A DNA stretch of 64,000 nt from Phoronis australis (lineage: Eukaryota > Phoronida > Phoronidae). Below the pieces are notes generated by a model. The model was not told the DNA's origin and made no database searches. It saw nothing but the letters and a program-made list of their open reading frames with translations. The number at the start of each line of letters is the position of its first letter. Position 1 is the stretch's first letter. This document shows, piece after piece, positions 14,101 through 26,427 of the stretch. The position numbers and the translations under genes were made by a program. The DNA lies in contig NMRA01000219.1 in NCBI GenBank assembly GCA_002633005.1, positions 605,593-669,592 of the forward strand. The letters run 5' to 3'.

Positions 14101-15507
14101 GGAAAGCAGTATATCACAACAACAAACACCTTAGACTTGTTTTATGCAACTTTTCATTGATTTTTTTCTGAAAATGTATAAACGCCCAAATTTTTGATAG
14201 GTACGCTTAATCAGATGTGAAGTTATGTATTGGTTTGCAAAGAATTAGAGTTTGTCATGGAAACCACACTCAACACATAATGACACACTTAACAAGCTAA
14301 CTTATACATCCTGACCTCAAAGCTATAATGCACTGTCAGTTATTTTGAAGCCTTGAAATCACGTCCCAACTTGATTTTAAGAGGCTAATTGGTCTTAATC
14401 AAAGTTGTTTTTCACAACGGAACAATTCTATCATGTATGCTGTTTCTTTATGTTGATGAAAAATATCATTTTATCTATGTATGTAACAAGTACTGCCCTC
14501 TTAGAACAACAAATTATACGTGGGCTCCGCAGCACTGAAATAAATGGGGGTTATAGCCTCCCCAGCCCCCTATGGTGCATCGCCCATGTTATATCTGAGT
14601 GGTGCTAGTGTGAGCCAAATAAGTAGAAATTTGCAAAATTAATGAAAACGTTGGAGCTTACCAACCGAAATTAACCCAGTTTCGAAATTTGATTTTTACC
14701 GCCACTTCCCTCTGGGATAAGTCGCCCAGCGCTATTCTGTGATTACATGATACATGTGAGGCAAGACTACAAATAAAGTACGAAACTGACTGATTGATTA
14801 AGCAATTGCTGTCCGCAAGACAGGCAATGCAGCGATAGATATCAGCTCAAGAGTTACTAAAGAAGTTCTTGAGGTGAATTGTATGGCTTTGCCAGCTGTT
14901 TATTTGACGTTATATTTTAGTATCTATTAATTCTTACGACTATGTCCGCAGGTACAAGCCCATAATTCCCGTATCAAAAGGCGCCATGAGCGCAGAGGCG
15001 TCGGAACGTGTGGCGCAGTTAGCTCAACATAAGAATCCTCCACAAAGCTTTGAATTTGATCGTTCTGTCTACACAGAAGTGAGTCGAGGAGCGAAGAAAG
15101 CGGAGGCTTCGGAAAGGATCGCAGTTTTAGCGACACCCAAGAAAAATTTCGGCGTTGTAGATTTCCGCGCCGAACATCCCGATTGGTTCTGGGCAGATTT
15201 ACCTAACCCTATCTCTCGTGCAGCGCTAAAAGCAAATTGTACGGAACGCGTTGAGACTCTAGCTTTGCATAAAGGCCCGCACTTTCAGGATCGAGAAGTG
15301 ATATGGATCCCGTCAGAGACTGCTAAGAAAGCCATTGCTACGTTGAGAGTCAATCAGCTGGCCAGACCAAGAAGCCGTACAAAAATGCCTGAGGAATTTG
15401 ACCCTTATAAAGTCTCTATTGCGGCCAGACGGGCTAATGCAACCCCTCGTGTTAGTGAATTATCTCTTCCAATTCCTCGTAAAGTAAGAAGCAAAAAGAA
15501 TGTTTAG
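11160..15507 (+). CDS. THEG: THEG/SPMAP2-like sperm microtubule-associated repeat protein
   Basis: Five exons join in phase: 11160-11172, 11259-11325, 13344-13408, 13875-13959 and 14952-15507, giving 261 residues. All introns are GT/AG. The start ATGGCGGTACAAG is followed directly by GTAAGT. The protein carries seven THEG-type repeats of the form R-x-x-x-L-A-x-x-K: RRIDTLAQHK (8-17), TPRQAQLVYPK (51-61), SERVAQLAQHK (94-104), SERIAVLATPKK (130-141), TERVETLALHK (174-184), TLRVNQLARPR (207-217) and TPRVSELSLP (241-250). THEG (SPMAP2) and THEGL are testis proteins of sperm flagella; binding to microtubules is known for the family, not seen here. There is no signal peptide or membrane segment. 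The C terminus is basic (RKVRSKKNV). At 261 residues it is shorter than the human protein (about 380), mostly at the N terminus, so an upstream exon is possible. Confidence 0.9.
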
Positions 15508-17705
15508 GTTGATTTTTGTGTCATGATCTTTAACAAAAATGCTGTCGGTCAAAATTACTTACAAGTGTTAGGAAAATCGACCTGAAAAGTTATTTTTAGG
15601 ATTTTTTAATTATTACTCTTCGTAACACTTTAGATGGTGAGTGAGGTAATTATTCTTGAATGGTTTCTTCCCAATTTTTGCTCACAGCGTGGAGAACTGC
15701 TTATCAAATCTTGTACAGACATTTTTATTAACAGTCTGCTGAAGTATTTTCTGAGATCTTTGACTGTGCAATTTTATCTTAGCCGTTGTATTGCATGTTG
15801 TGATATTTACAGGAATGCTCATTTTGTATGTTTATTTTGTAATATTGTTAATTAAGCTCATTGTATACAACTGCAGTTGTACAAAAATAATTGTATAGCA
15901 ATGTTTTGGCTTTGATGCGTAATTTTCCATGGTTGTAGAACTTCATCTATGCATATTTATTTGGATGTGTGGTACTAATTGCTTTGTTTACTAATATTTT
16001 CTAAGCTTGGATTAATAGCTGCAGTAATATTGCTCACATTTTGCCGACATTGTAATCAAGTGCTTTTAACTTGTTATGTCAATTTATTACTTCTGTATAA
16101 AGTGAATGAACTAGGTGTGGTCGATTTAAGCTCAGATTTTCGGTTATATATTCCGAGATTATGCAAGATTTTAATTACCATTTTAAGCAGTATGAAATGA
16201 AATGAAATGAAAGGTACTAACATATGTACTGAAATTCTGCAGGATAGATTATGACCCTATTTTGACTGAATTCTTTATGATGTGCCAGAAAATTCTATCG
16301 TGTCCAATCCAGTTTCATTTCATTTTGTAGGAATTTTGTATCAGGACAAATGTATAATATTGCACAAAACCTCAATCTATGTGCATTTCAAGTATAGGGC
16401 TCCATACGAACATATAACCTAAGGTACTGAGAATTTTCATTCATTTCTGGAAATTGCTAAGAAATTATACAAAATCTATTCAGTTACCAAGTGTACAGTC
16501 ACGTTGTGTTCATTGTCTTGTCTTATATATATTATGAATGCATGGCCAATGTTGGAACAACAAAAACACGAAGAAATCTCTGTATTAGATGAAAATGATA
16601 CGGTATAAATGTTGTCCGTGCGTGCACGCTCATACTAACTGCTGAAAAATGAATTTCATGTTTAGTGCCTTTTCCCATTCTCAAACGGTTTTGATATTCT
16701 TTCGTGCATACATTTGCTATGTCTCATAAACACTGCTGCTTTCTTGCTCAAAACATTTTGCTGTTGTAAGATACTCTTGCTCAAGATTTAAAATTGTATT
16801 TTTTTAAGTTTAGACTTCTTCCACTGTTTTTAAAAAACTCATTTCACATAAACTTTGAGAATTGCTGTACTAGAAGAGCCATTCTATTCCTGTGATGAGA
16901 GGTCAGTGGTAAATTAATATCACAGTGGTAGATTTGCTCTACTATTTATTGGCAGTTTATTTTGATTGTATGTAACAATAACTTGGTGGTGTGCTTGTGG
17001 GTTTGTCTGCAATATTGCGTGTCTTTAAGGCATAATCTAACTGGTATGCATTCAATAACGCAAATGCTTGCGAGTTGGCAACATTTCGCAAATCTCATTA
17101 GTATTTTGCCAATCCAAATGCATTACAGCGAACATGTTTTAAACATACCTTTGCTTGCCAGCTGAACTTAAGTTTCAACAAACAATTTAGAGAAGTCCTG
17201 GGAATTTTTTTCATTGTTGAAAGGAGTCAATTTAACAAGCCGAGCCCTCCTCAACAAACAGTTTCAAATTAGAGAAGTCTTGGGAATTTTTTTCATTGTT
17301 GAAAGGAGTCAACTTAACAAGGGGAGCCCTCAACAAAGCAATGGCACTGAAACTATTCGATCATTTTCTCAAATGTGTATATCTGGGGTCTGATAGGTAA
17401 TTAATTACCCTCAAGGCTTACTATTTCTCAAGCATAATTCAAGTAATGTCACTGCTAGTGTCTTGCAAATGGTTTGCGTTAATGAGTGCGTGTCTGTTCT
17501 ATGCATGGTGGTTGTATTTTGATTTCTGGGTTGTGGTGCTGTGGTAAATATTTGTGAATTACCCCAAAACATCAAGCGTGACAGGATTGCTGCTGTTCTA
17601 TTACTGTTCTATGAAACTATTGTTCGGATTATTTTGTTTTCAATCCGCAACTTTCATCCATTCAAAAGTCAATAAATAAAAGACTTGAAATTAAACCAAA
17701 GCTGA
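15508..17705 (+). other. Probable 3' UTR / downstream flank of THEG-like gene
   Basis: No further exon is seen. The first good poly(A) hexamers after the stop are overlapping AATAAA copies near 17681-17690, so a 2.2-kb 3' UTR is possible. This would make the gene end convergently with a minus-strand transcript whose signal lies near 18024. A short ATGAA-type pentamer repeat lies at about 16192-16212. Confidence 0.3.
17171..17340. repeat. Two direct copies of an ~85-bp sequence
   Basis: Two tandem copies share TTAGAGAAGTC, then GGGAATTTTTTTCATTGTTG, then AAAGGAGTCAA; the second starts near 17251. Divergence is about 10%, including small indels, so this is an older tandem duplication. Confidence 0.8.
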
Positions 17706-18004
17706 TTTTTACAAAATTTGATTTTACACTTTTGATGTAATGACAAAGAAGTCAGAAAGCACCAAATAGCTAACCAGGTACAGATCCAGAGTGAGGGTGG
17801 GGGAGGTAGGGAGGGTCACTACAGGGGCTACCTGCACTACCTAGCTTGTGTCGTTTTCTACATTTACTGTGGAAAAATTACTAGCATCCTTTATGTTTTT
17901 GCACTGTAAAACCCCTGGTCAACAACAGGGCTTTGGGCCTGTGGGTAGCCAGTATCATGTAGCATGTTATTGCATGTTTCCTTTTCACAAAATCAATGAA
18001 AACT

Positions 18005-21000
18005 AATACAGAAGCATAACCATTTTATTGAAAAAATATACACGTAAAATAGTACACGTCTCGTGCTCTGCTACTGTTCTGCAGAAAGCATCTACTGACC
18101 AATGTACCGATTCCAGACATCTAACCATGAGCAAAGAATTGTGGGACCCATTTGTCACTAAAATGTTTTGCAAGAAGTAAAGAATCATGGGAACAGCTGA
18201 CATAAAAAGAAATAGTTGGGTACAACAAATTATAGCTGTGGTGCTCATGGCAAACACAAACTGGGGCATGTGCTGGCACTGGTCAAGTTTCTAAGAAACA
18301 ATAAAACAAGTCAAAATTGAATCATTTTTACAGTGTTGGCTACTTTGGTCAGCACACTAGCTAGCTAGCTAGGACAATATAACATAACTTAACATTTGTC
18401 CTAATTATATTCCCGGGATCTATCAACAGAAAATTCTTAGTCTAACATAATGATGCTGTAGATATACAAGTGCAAGCTTCACCAATGCTAATACAGACTT
18501 AAAACTGTCTTAGTTTATTACACTAGACCATCACCTCAACTTGCAGAAACATTGTAATGTTTGGATTGCACCATTGTTAGACAGCAGCTTCTTTTGAAGA
18601 TGACACAACTGAAGGTTCGTTTACAAGAATCTGTTCTCACTTCAACTTCAGTAAAATAATCAGTGCTTATATCAAATTTGAACTAGAACAATTACCAACA
18701 ATTCCATCATCATTTTCAAAAGTTTATTGCAATGCTCAAAAGCTCACCAGAGAATTTCATCAAAGGTTGTCTGATGTCTGTATGCTACAAAATATGAATA
18801 AAGGAAGCAAAATTCTCCAAATTTTTCTCTTCGTAGTTTTGTGTTCTAGAATAAGCTTTACACACGCAAAAATGTTTGTCTAATAAAGTGCAATATCAGG
18901 CAGAAATCAAAGAAGACGGGTACTTCTCAGAGTAGATGAAATGTTTCATGTAATTAAGGTAACAAGACATTATTTATATTCACTGCCAACAGAGGTCCCT
19001 AGAGTTAGCAATGAGCCATCGGTATCTTGAATGTTGTGAGACAAAAAAAAGAAGCAACTAGACAAAAAAATACAACACTACGATCTGCAACAAACAACGC
19101 CTATGGCAATGGCCAAACAACGCCTATGGCAACGACCAAAATACCAATGGCTGCATGGAATTTACAATTAAGACACACTACGAGACACGTAATATGAGAC
19201 ACTAATATCTAACTGGCATTAATGCAAACATACAATCAGAGACCAGCATGGAGAAAGCTTCACGTCGAAGTTCGCAAACACCACAGCACGCCAATAAACC
19301 AAACAGAAAGTGTTATATTGAAATAAACAAAAAAAAAAACAAAATAAAACCTGATATAGAGGTACATGTCGCCGTAGGCAGTCACATGACTCGGTGTCAC
19401 GTGACTACTCACACCGACATATGCTGCCTGAAACACGAATCACAAGAGACACAATTATAACATTTACGGGGAACACGTGGTAAAAAGGGCTGTAAAAACA
19501 CGGCAAGTTCGACTCCAGTCGATATTTCAATTGGTTCACTCAGGAAAACATCCGCAGTAAAAATCCTTCAATTTGGGACAAAAATAATTGCTAAAACTGC
19601 CCCATTTCTACTCTTCACAGGTTTGCCAATTGTTTGGTAATAGCCAAATCAAAATCAAATATTCCAGAACACTTATTTTTGTTTAGAAATTTTACAAGAT
19701 GAAATTTCATGTGTCCGCATTACTGTATCCCAAACTCGAGAATTTTTATTGCAGTTTTAAACTGACCAATTTAAAGAAAAGCAAAAGCATATGATAAACT
19801 TGAATTATATAACTACAAGTCTTCATTTATTCTACACAAAATAAATAAATTACCTAAATTGTCACCTTCATTTTTTTCGAAAGCTGACTGCCAAAGAATC
19901 AACAATAAGGGTATAATCCTATCGTCTTTAAAAAGAAATTACAAGTCTGAATTTTAAGACACCCCCTAAAGTGCCTTTAATTTTCTGAAAAGTTTATTAG
20001 ACAATTAGGACATAAAATTGAGACAAATACCAAAAGCAAAAATCAAATATCTAAGAATCAATCAAAATTGTGATTCTCACAGCCCTAGCAAAATACACAG
20101 ACACACACACACACACAAACACACAAAACAAACTCAAAAGACAAGGACTTACAGTACACTTCTGGGTTACCGCCCAGGGTGCTTAAACTGGGAAACTAAA
20201 CATCAGGGGGTGGAAATTGAGCCGCACACAAATGCAAACAGTTGATCGGGCTAACACACAACGATGTCACGTGCAAGAGCCACATATTACACTAACAGGC
20301 GGTTAACAATGTACCATGGGGCTTACTACCAGCAATGGAGAGATCGCACACAGTAATCCAGCCTAGCTTGATGCATGGAAGTTAACCCTGACAAGTACAT
20401 TATATGATGTAACTGAACTTATCTTAACATTAAATAAAACTTACAAACACATTTATCTAGTTTTTCTATAACTAAACACCCAATCATGACCGAGAAGAAA
20501 CAGAGGCTGAAAATGGCAGATGCTGAAATTTAAGAGAACGCAACTGCGTCACACTGACTTCTGAGCACCATTTGGATTTTGGAATCGTAAAAAGTCATTT
20601 TATAATTTTAAAGGTAATGATCAACTTCAAAACATTCTTATGTGACCCTCGAGAACTCATGAAAGCGCCAGCTTCTTTTCTAGAATAGAAACTTTCTTGT
20701 TACAGATTTAAAAATGCCTTGGTTAGGTGGCCTCGTCAAAACAAAACTGTAAACCTAAATTCGCCTTCAACAGTAACAAAAACGTTGCACTCATTTTGCC
20801 ATGAACGCTCTCTATCATAGTAGCTAACAGTGACAAATAATGCTAGCCAATAAATTATAGGGATTGCTGACTGGCCAAGATTGCTGCACTGTTAGATATC
20901 TTCATGACGGGAAATTCTTTATGAAACCTACTTTCTTTCACTTAGCGAAGTTAAGTACGACGAAGGCAGTTTCAAAATTCACATGCTGTTTTTGGTTAGT

Positions 21001-21854
21001 GTCATTTGATGAAGGTCAACGTTACCTCAAGACTGTATCACAACATGACAGTTTTAACAGACAAAAGTGTTTACCATTCTTTTCATGTTAGTTTGAGTGC
21101 TTAACACAGAACTAATTGGACATAGCCAGATATATAGACTGTCACACTGTATAACTCTACGTGTATAGAATATATATAGATATGTAACAGCACAAATCAT
21201 CACAGAATACACATTTCAAGATTTAAACAACACCTGCTTGATAAAATAAAAACATTTGCGCTTAACTTATGCGTGCTAATCCAAAACATTCAAACCCGTT
21301 TTTCACATCGGCATTCTTGCTAGCTAAGTTTCTACTTTCACAGACTTACTCAACTAATCAATGACAAATTAAAAACATCATTTTGACCATAATGATATTT
21401 TACCAAAAGAGGTCTATTAACATTGCATAATAATATTAATAAGTAACTTCCACATCTTGATACACACATTCATTGCATCAAGAGCAATAGGTTACTTATT
21501 GTATTACTATATAATGTAAAAAAAATTATCAAAAACATTATTTCATAGCCTAAAATTTCCACGAAAGCAGATCTCTCATGTTCAATCCAGCAATACGCCA
21601 TGCCACGAAAACCTCTGGCTTCATTCCTGCGACACACTGTTCAAGAAAGGTGAAACATTTTTCCATCCTCCACAATGCAGTTCCGATACCCATGCACCAC
21701 TCTTGTTAGAAGTCCCAACTGGACATTGATCACAAGCTGATATGGCTATAGCCAGCCAAATTTTCTAGTTGTCTCTTCCGTGAAATGTGCAACTTCACCA
21801 AACATGACTTCACGAAGCAACTGTCGCCTAATCATTTTGCAGGGTCAGCTTTGG
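18005..21854 (-). other. Possible long 3' UTR of a minus-strand gene
   Basis: Read on the minus strand, AATAAA (plus-strand TTTATT at 18024-18029) could end a transcript whose last coding exon is at 21855-21956. The interval holds no other exon I can support, a CA microsatellite at 20098-20127, and AT-rich sequence. A 3.8-kb UTR is long but not exceptional. The link is an inference. Confidence 0.25.
20098..20127. repeat. (CA)n microsatellite
   Basis: Imperfect CA dinucleotide repeat of about 30 bp, followed by a short CAAA-rich tract. Confidence 0.85.
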
Positions 21855-21956
21855 CTATGACGCAACCCTTGAAATATTAACCAAAGTCTCGACTGTGTTT
21901 TGTGGCACTGGTGAATTGTAGTTCAGTAGAAGACTGAGGACGTCGTCATTACTCGA
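21855..21956 (-). CDS. Candidate terminal coding exon, unrecognised protein
   Basis: On the minus strand a textbook acceptor (a run of ten T followed by CAG) precedes 33 in-frame codons and TAG. The residues start SSNDDVLSLLLNYN, continue SPVPQNTVETLVN and end ISRVAS. Composition and codon pattern look coding, but I do not recognise a family. The preceding exon would have to end between codons. A related sequence at 22322-22479 begins with the same TCGAGT after a similar acceptor. No upstream exon was identified with certainty, so this could still be chance. Confidence 0.35.
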   Translation of the reverse strand, partial: SSNDDVLSLLLNYNSPVPQNTVETLVNISRVAS

Positions 21957-22321
21957 CTGAAAAAAAAAAAGAAATTATGACTGGAGTGAGACGCATGATC
22001 ACAGAGGACTACACTAAAAACGCTTCAATATAGGACAGAAAATATTTTAAGGGTGGAAATTTAGAAACTTACAATGTCAATCTAAAAATACCAGTATTTT
22101 AAACATACATGCAATAAAAATGCGGATATTTTAGAGTGGATATGCAGATGTTTCAATTCCAGACTTACATTTTGTAAATAAAATGTTCAGTGTAAAGACC
22201 TTGGGAAATACGACAAGCACAAAGATCACCTACTTCCAATTGATCAGAAAAAGTGTTGAATACTTTCATTGAATTGCAGAGTTACTAATGCACTAAGGTT
22301 TGTTTCTTCACAGTCCAGTGA

Positions 22322-22479
22322 TCACGTACCAATTGAACATTTTTTGACCGTCTTGTTCGAAGGTCTAATGAATGTAGACATAGACCGAGGTGTGGTAACA
22401 GTATTATCGTAATCATAATTGAGAAGGGTGCCCTCAGTGGTGGTGGTCGGAAACGCTCACTAAGAACATAATCACTCGA
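22322..22479 (-). pseudogene. Candidate second terminal exon related to 21855-21956, frame-disrupted
   Basis: After a TTTTTTCACAG acceptor the minus strand reads SSDYVLSERF in frame 1. In frame 3 it reads PTTTTEGTLLNYDYDNTV and then TTPRSMSTFIRPSNKTV, ending KKCSIGT-stop. The frame-3 LLNYD..NTVTT matches LLNYNSPVPQNTVET in the exon at 21855-21956, and the frame-1 start matches its SSNDDVLS. The two homologous parts lie in different frames, so this copy appears to carry a one-base shift near the ACC repeat (about 22445). That could be a mutation or a sequencing error. Confidence 0.3.
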
Positions 22480-23104
22480 CTGTGAAAAAATGAACTTTGG
22501 TGCATTAGGCTATAACTTCATTTTCAAAATGAGGGGACTGTCCCAAACTGAAACAAGTTCACTGTGTATCACAGACTTGTTTCCGTAGACGACTGATAAT
22601 ATTAGCCACTCATAAAAATTGGAATTTATTGTTGCATAATCCCATCAGCAACACTTCTCATTTTTAGTTAAGTGGGAGTACTTAGAGCTTGTGAAATATT
22701 TAAATCAAATCTTGACAATTCAGAAAGATAAAGTGCAACACTAGCAACTACAATAAATGCTCTTCAATTTGTACACATAAGGTATACATTAGTAATTTAT
22801 TTCATGAAATTTATCGATAAAGAGAAACGTAAAGAAAAATCTGACTTCAGTATTAGGATGATCTGTGCTCAATAGCTTTCGCAAAACAAAAGTTGGGTCA
22901 CATTTTAACAATGTAATCTGTCCTTGAAAAGTGGAAAATTTCTATTTTAATTGAAGACGTATGCTGATAATCTTGAGGAGGTGAGCGTCAAAACCTGTCA
23001 CCACAGGTAAGGTCGGGTCTTGACTCACAGCAATGTTTTGTTAGGGTTACTAGACATCAACAGGGGTCACCCACATAGGAAACTTGACGTCCTCCACAGC
23101 GAAA

Positions 23105-23389
23105 TCAATAGTTACCACGGTTACCACTTGGTAGATACTTTAGCATTTTTTTGAGAAGGCACACAATGATATCATTAGGAACCAAGAGATGTTTATTGAT
23201 TGTTTCTGGGATCAGAAACTCCATTCCAACCTGTTCTATTTCATATTGGAGCTGATCATTTTTTGGAATTGAAAAAGCAGGGCAGGTTCTCAGACGAAGG
23301 ACACTACATTCAAGAGATTGCAATTTAGGTTGTGAAAGAATCTTTTCATCAAGTGATGCATCACAATTAATAAATATTGCCATTACAGC
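23105..23389 (-). CDS. Open frame, possible exon, unrecognised
   Basis: A 94-codon minus-strand frame begins right after an AG (GACAG/GCT) and ends in TGA. Its codons show a purine-first pattern (many GAT, GAA, GTT, GCA) and its residues are balanced, for example SLECSVLRLRTCPAFSIP and QYEIEQVGMEFLIP. Both points favour coding. Against this, the acceptor has a poor pyrimidine tract, and its reading phase does not connect simply to the candidate exons downstream. I know no matching family. Confidence 0.2.
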   Translation of the reverse strand, partial: AVMAIFINCDASLDEKILSQPKLQSLECSVLRLRTCPAFSIPKNDQLQYEIEQVGMEFLIPETINKHLLVPNDIIVCLLKKMLKYLPSGNRGNY

Positions 23390-24462
23390 CTGTCAATTTA
23401 ATGCTGCAGATCAATCACTTAGCTTTCACTAATAAATGTGTCTATGCATATCACATTGTGAAAAGCAACTATGGCATAAACCACGTGCCAAAGGCGCTTT
23501 CTACAGCAAAAGTTCATACATGGGATGTTAAACAAAATACATAGAAATTTGGTATTTCCACAGATTCAAAATTGTACTACACAGCGCAGGCCAAAAATAA
23601 TCGGACAAAATGACTAGGAATTCAGCCATGATGACTGCAAACCCAGCAGCATCCAAGTAAAATTCACCAGCAGTTACTAGAAATTGACTGGCCATGACGG
23701 GTAATAAGACAATGAAGACTGGGGAACAGATATCCATTTGATTGCTTTCAGTGTGTAGTGTAAAGGCCAATGGAGAAAAACTAAGCTTTAGTTTTGTTGA
23801 AAATGTGCAGAGAAACGCATATCTAATCAACAAGGTTCTGGTTTTCATCATCTTTCATCACAAGCACATTTGTTATTCTAAGGCAATATTATCGCAATCA
23901 TTCACTTTGTCTGAATTAAAATTGGTAACGAAAGTCGCCTGACATTAAAGAGACAAGTCCTCACACAAAACATTAATTTGATAAGCAATTTGACATTTCA
24001 CTGTTTTCATCTCCTGCTCACAAGCACTTTAACCATCAACTCGATTTCTGTTGAGCATTTCATACCCAGTTTCATAACAGTCTCCTAGCATGTGGTGTGC
24101 ATAACAGTGAACTGTTGACCTACTTTTAAGTAGACCTACTTTTGAGTATGTCAACAGTTGATCCCGCCTTCGGACTAGAGAGGGTCACAAAATTAAAATG
24201 TTTCAGTAATAATTAAGTTAATTACACACAGTTCATTGAGTTGACATTGGGAGTGAATGTTGAAATAGCAAACATGGTTAAGGATATCTCCAACCTTATT
24301 CACAGAAATTGGACATTTTTACAATATTTCAGGTGTCTAGCAAAATGCCTTATCTTCATTCTCAGGGAACTTCAAAAACAAAATATATACCGCGTAGCGA
24401 GAAAAAAAGATTTAGCACAACCATCTTGGAACCGCACAACCGCGTGGATATTTGTTTTCTAC

Positions 24463-24605
24463 TTATCCAAGGTCAAAGGTTAAAGGGCTTTCAATCAAAT
24501 CGAATCTCCCGCCAGGTACAGAACAGCTTTGTATACCCTCAGTCCTTTCATTCACTGAGTCGCCATAATATAGAGTCAACGAGGTGTACTTATGATAGAA
24601 CGGTG
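24463..24605 (-). CDS. Candidate terminal exon, unrecognised
   Basis: On the minus strand a strong acceptor (TCTTTGTTTTCCCCAG) is followed by two bases finishing a codon, then 46 codons and TAA. The residues begin PFYHKYTSLTLYYGDSVNE and end GGRFDLIESPLTFDLG. The reading looks protein-like but matches no family I recognise. Its phase differs from the exons at 21.9 and 22.4 kb, so it need not belong to the same gene. It contains a small hairpin (CTCAGT...ACTGAG). Confidence 0.3.
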
Positions 24606-24981
24606 CTGGGGAAAACAAAGACAATACGACCGTTGGCGTAGAAAATGAATGCTATGAGTCGCCTCAGGCCTCTGTGGTCAAGAACACAGCAAGTTGTGAA
24701 AAGAGATAAATCCTCACCCTAATTCCTTAATTCAATTAATAAGTTGACACTTCAATGTTTCGATCTCAAGCTAACGACATAATTTAACCACCGATTCGAT
24801 TTTTGTTATCCATTTCTTACTTGTATTCGTATCAGTCCTCAGCACGTGACGTGTACAGCCTATGTACATAACAATGAACTGTGACCTACTTAGAAAGTAG
24901 GTCGTAAACAAAAGTAAAAGTTGGCTGGGAACGATACCTCTATTTGAGGTTTTAATGATAATTAAGTTAATTATGCACTGC

Positions 24982-26426
24982 AAAATCAGCTGACATGGCG
25001 AGTGAATGTTGAAATACCTAACATAGTTAAGGCTTGTATAGGTTATGTGTCCGAAAACAACTTTTCACCAAATAATTAACCGAATACTTTGAGATTTTCA
25101 CTCGTCCCAGTTTAATCGGCTTTTTCTCAGCTTCTGCAAATCGACTTTATTTGAATTTAGGAACAATAGTTCTCAAGAACGGTTGGGTGAAACTTTATAA
25201 ACTTAATATTTAGTCATTAATCTCAAAAACGCCGTTAGGATTTTTGATATAAAGTCCTAGTTTTTCGCGTAATGTGACAAAGACGAATAGAACAAAAATA
25301 CCTTATGTTTTGCGAGTTGATTTGTCATAGAAACCAAACAAACAGACTAATAGAAAATTCCTAACAGCATTTTTGAGGTAACTGGTGAAGTTTTCATTTA
25401 AAAGGGTTTCATTAAAATCGACCAAGAGGATATTTTGCTCTGAATGTACCTTTCTTAAAAATGAAATTTTGACTTAAAGGCTTTTACGTAAAAATAACAA
25501 TTGAACATCAATACAGAAAGTATATATATTTCCTGGTCTTTGTTCTGTCAGAAAATATATACTTTTACTAGTTGACAAAGCTTATTTTTTGATATACGAG
25601 TTAGAATGGGGGCCACTAAATAAGGTTTGAGATAACCTTAAGGCTTATATTGATAAAAAACAAGTTTCATAATGAATCAAAGACCTTGAGATTTTTACAC
25701 CGCACAACTTAATCATCTTTTTCCTGGCTTTGGCAAATTGACTTAACGTAAGAACACAAGTTCGGTGGATTTCGCCAAAATTCTCCAAACTTGGCTTTGT
25801 TTATAATTAAGTCAATAGAGCATGATGCACAAAAAATGTCCCTTTTAATATGTCTCCTATTAATTATCAAGGGGTCACTGACCACAATCATTCATTCAGA
25901 CCTTCATTTGACCTTCATGCAATCAACCTAACAGACATCATACTACCACTGAGATGACCATTTGAATTATTATTTCAGATGTTCAGGTGTATCACAATCA
26001 TAGACTACAGATACTTAACCAATTCAATAATAAAGAAGACACAGAAATTTCTCGAAGTGTGAGGCTGACTACATAACCATCTAAAAGGTGCTCCTTTGAA
26101 ACAAAACAATGCTATCACATACGATGGACATAGTTTTTTGAGAACACAGAACATTTTGTTACTGAGATCACGATTCCCATGGCGGTTTAGATTTTGAGCA
26201 TTCAGCAATTAACTAGTGCGCTTAATTGTTAATGACGCACTGAGTAGACCTTCATTTCTGCCTGTACTTCCCCAGGGTTTGGCAAACAAAGCATCAGTAG
26301 TCATTAACAAGCTACTAATTGGTGCTGTAATTGAATGACCATAAAGACCACACAGGCAGACCACAATGGAGCAATCTTTACACCTGGAGTAATGTCTCTT
26401 ACACAATATAGGCTAGAATCAGCTTC
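24982..26426. repeat. First copy of a 1.45-kb near-identical duplication (probable assembly duplicate)
   Basis: The sequence from AAAATCAGC at 24982 to CAGCTTC at 26426 recurs almost identically at 26428-27886, directly after a single n at 26427. The copies differ by scattered substitutions and small indels at a level expected of two haplotypes. There is no gene inside; the short minus-strand frames present in both copies are not conserved proteins. Confidence 0.9.
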
Positions 26427-26427
26427 N

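Noticed and set aside
20098-20127. CA tract considered as part of a CRISPR-like or regularly spaced array
   Set aside because: Simple microsatellite; no direct repeats with unique spacers exist in the window.
23528-23851. 107-codon minus-strand frame with hydrophobic stretches
   Set aside because: Hydrophobic runs arise from T-rich sequence; no acceptor, start context or family match.
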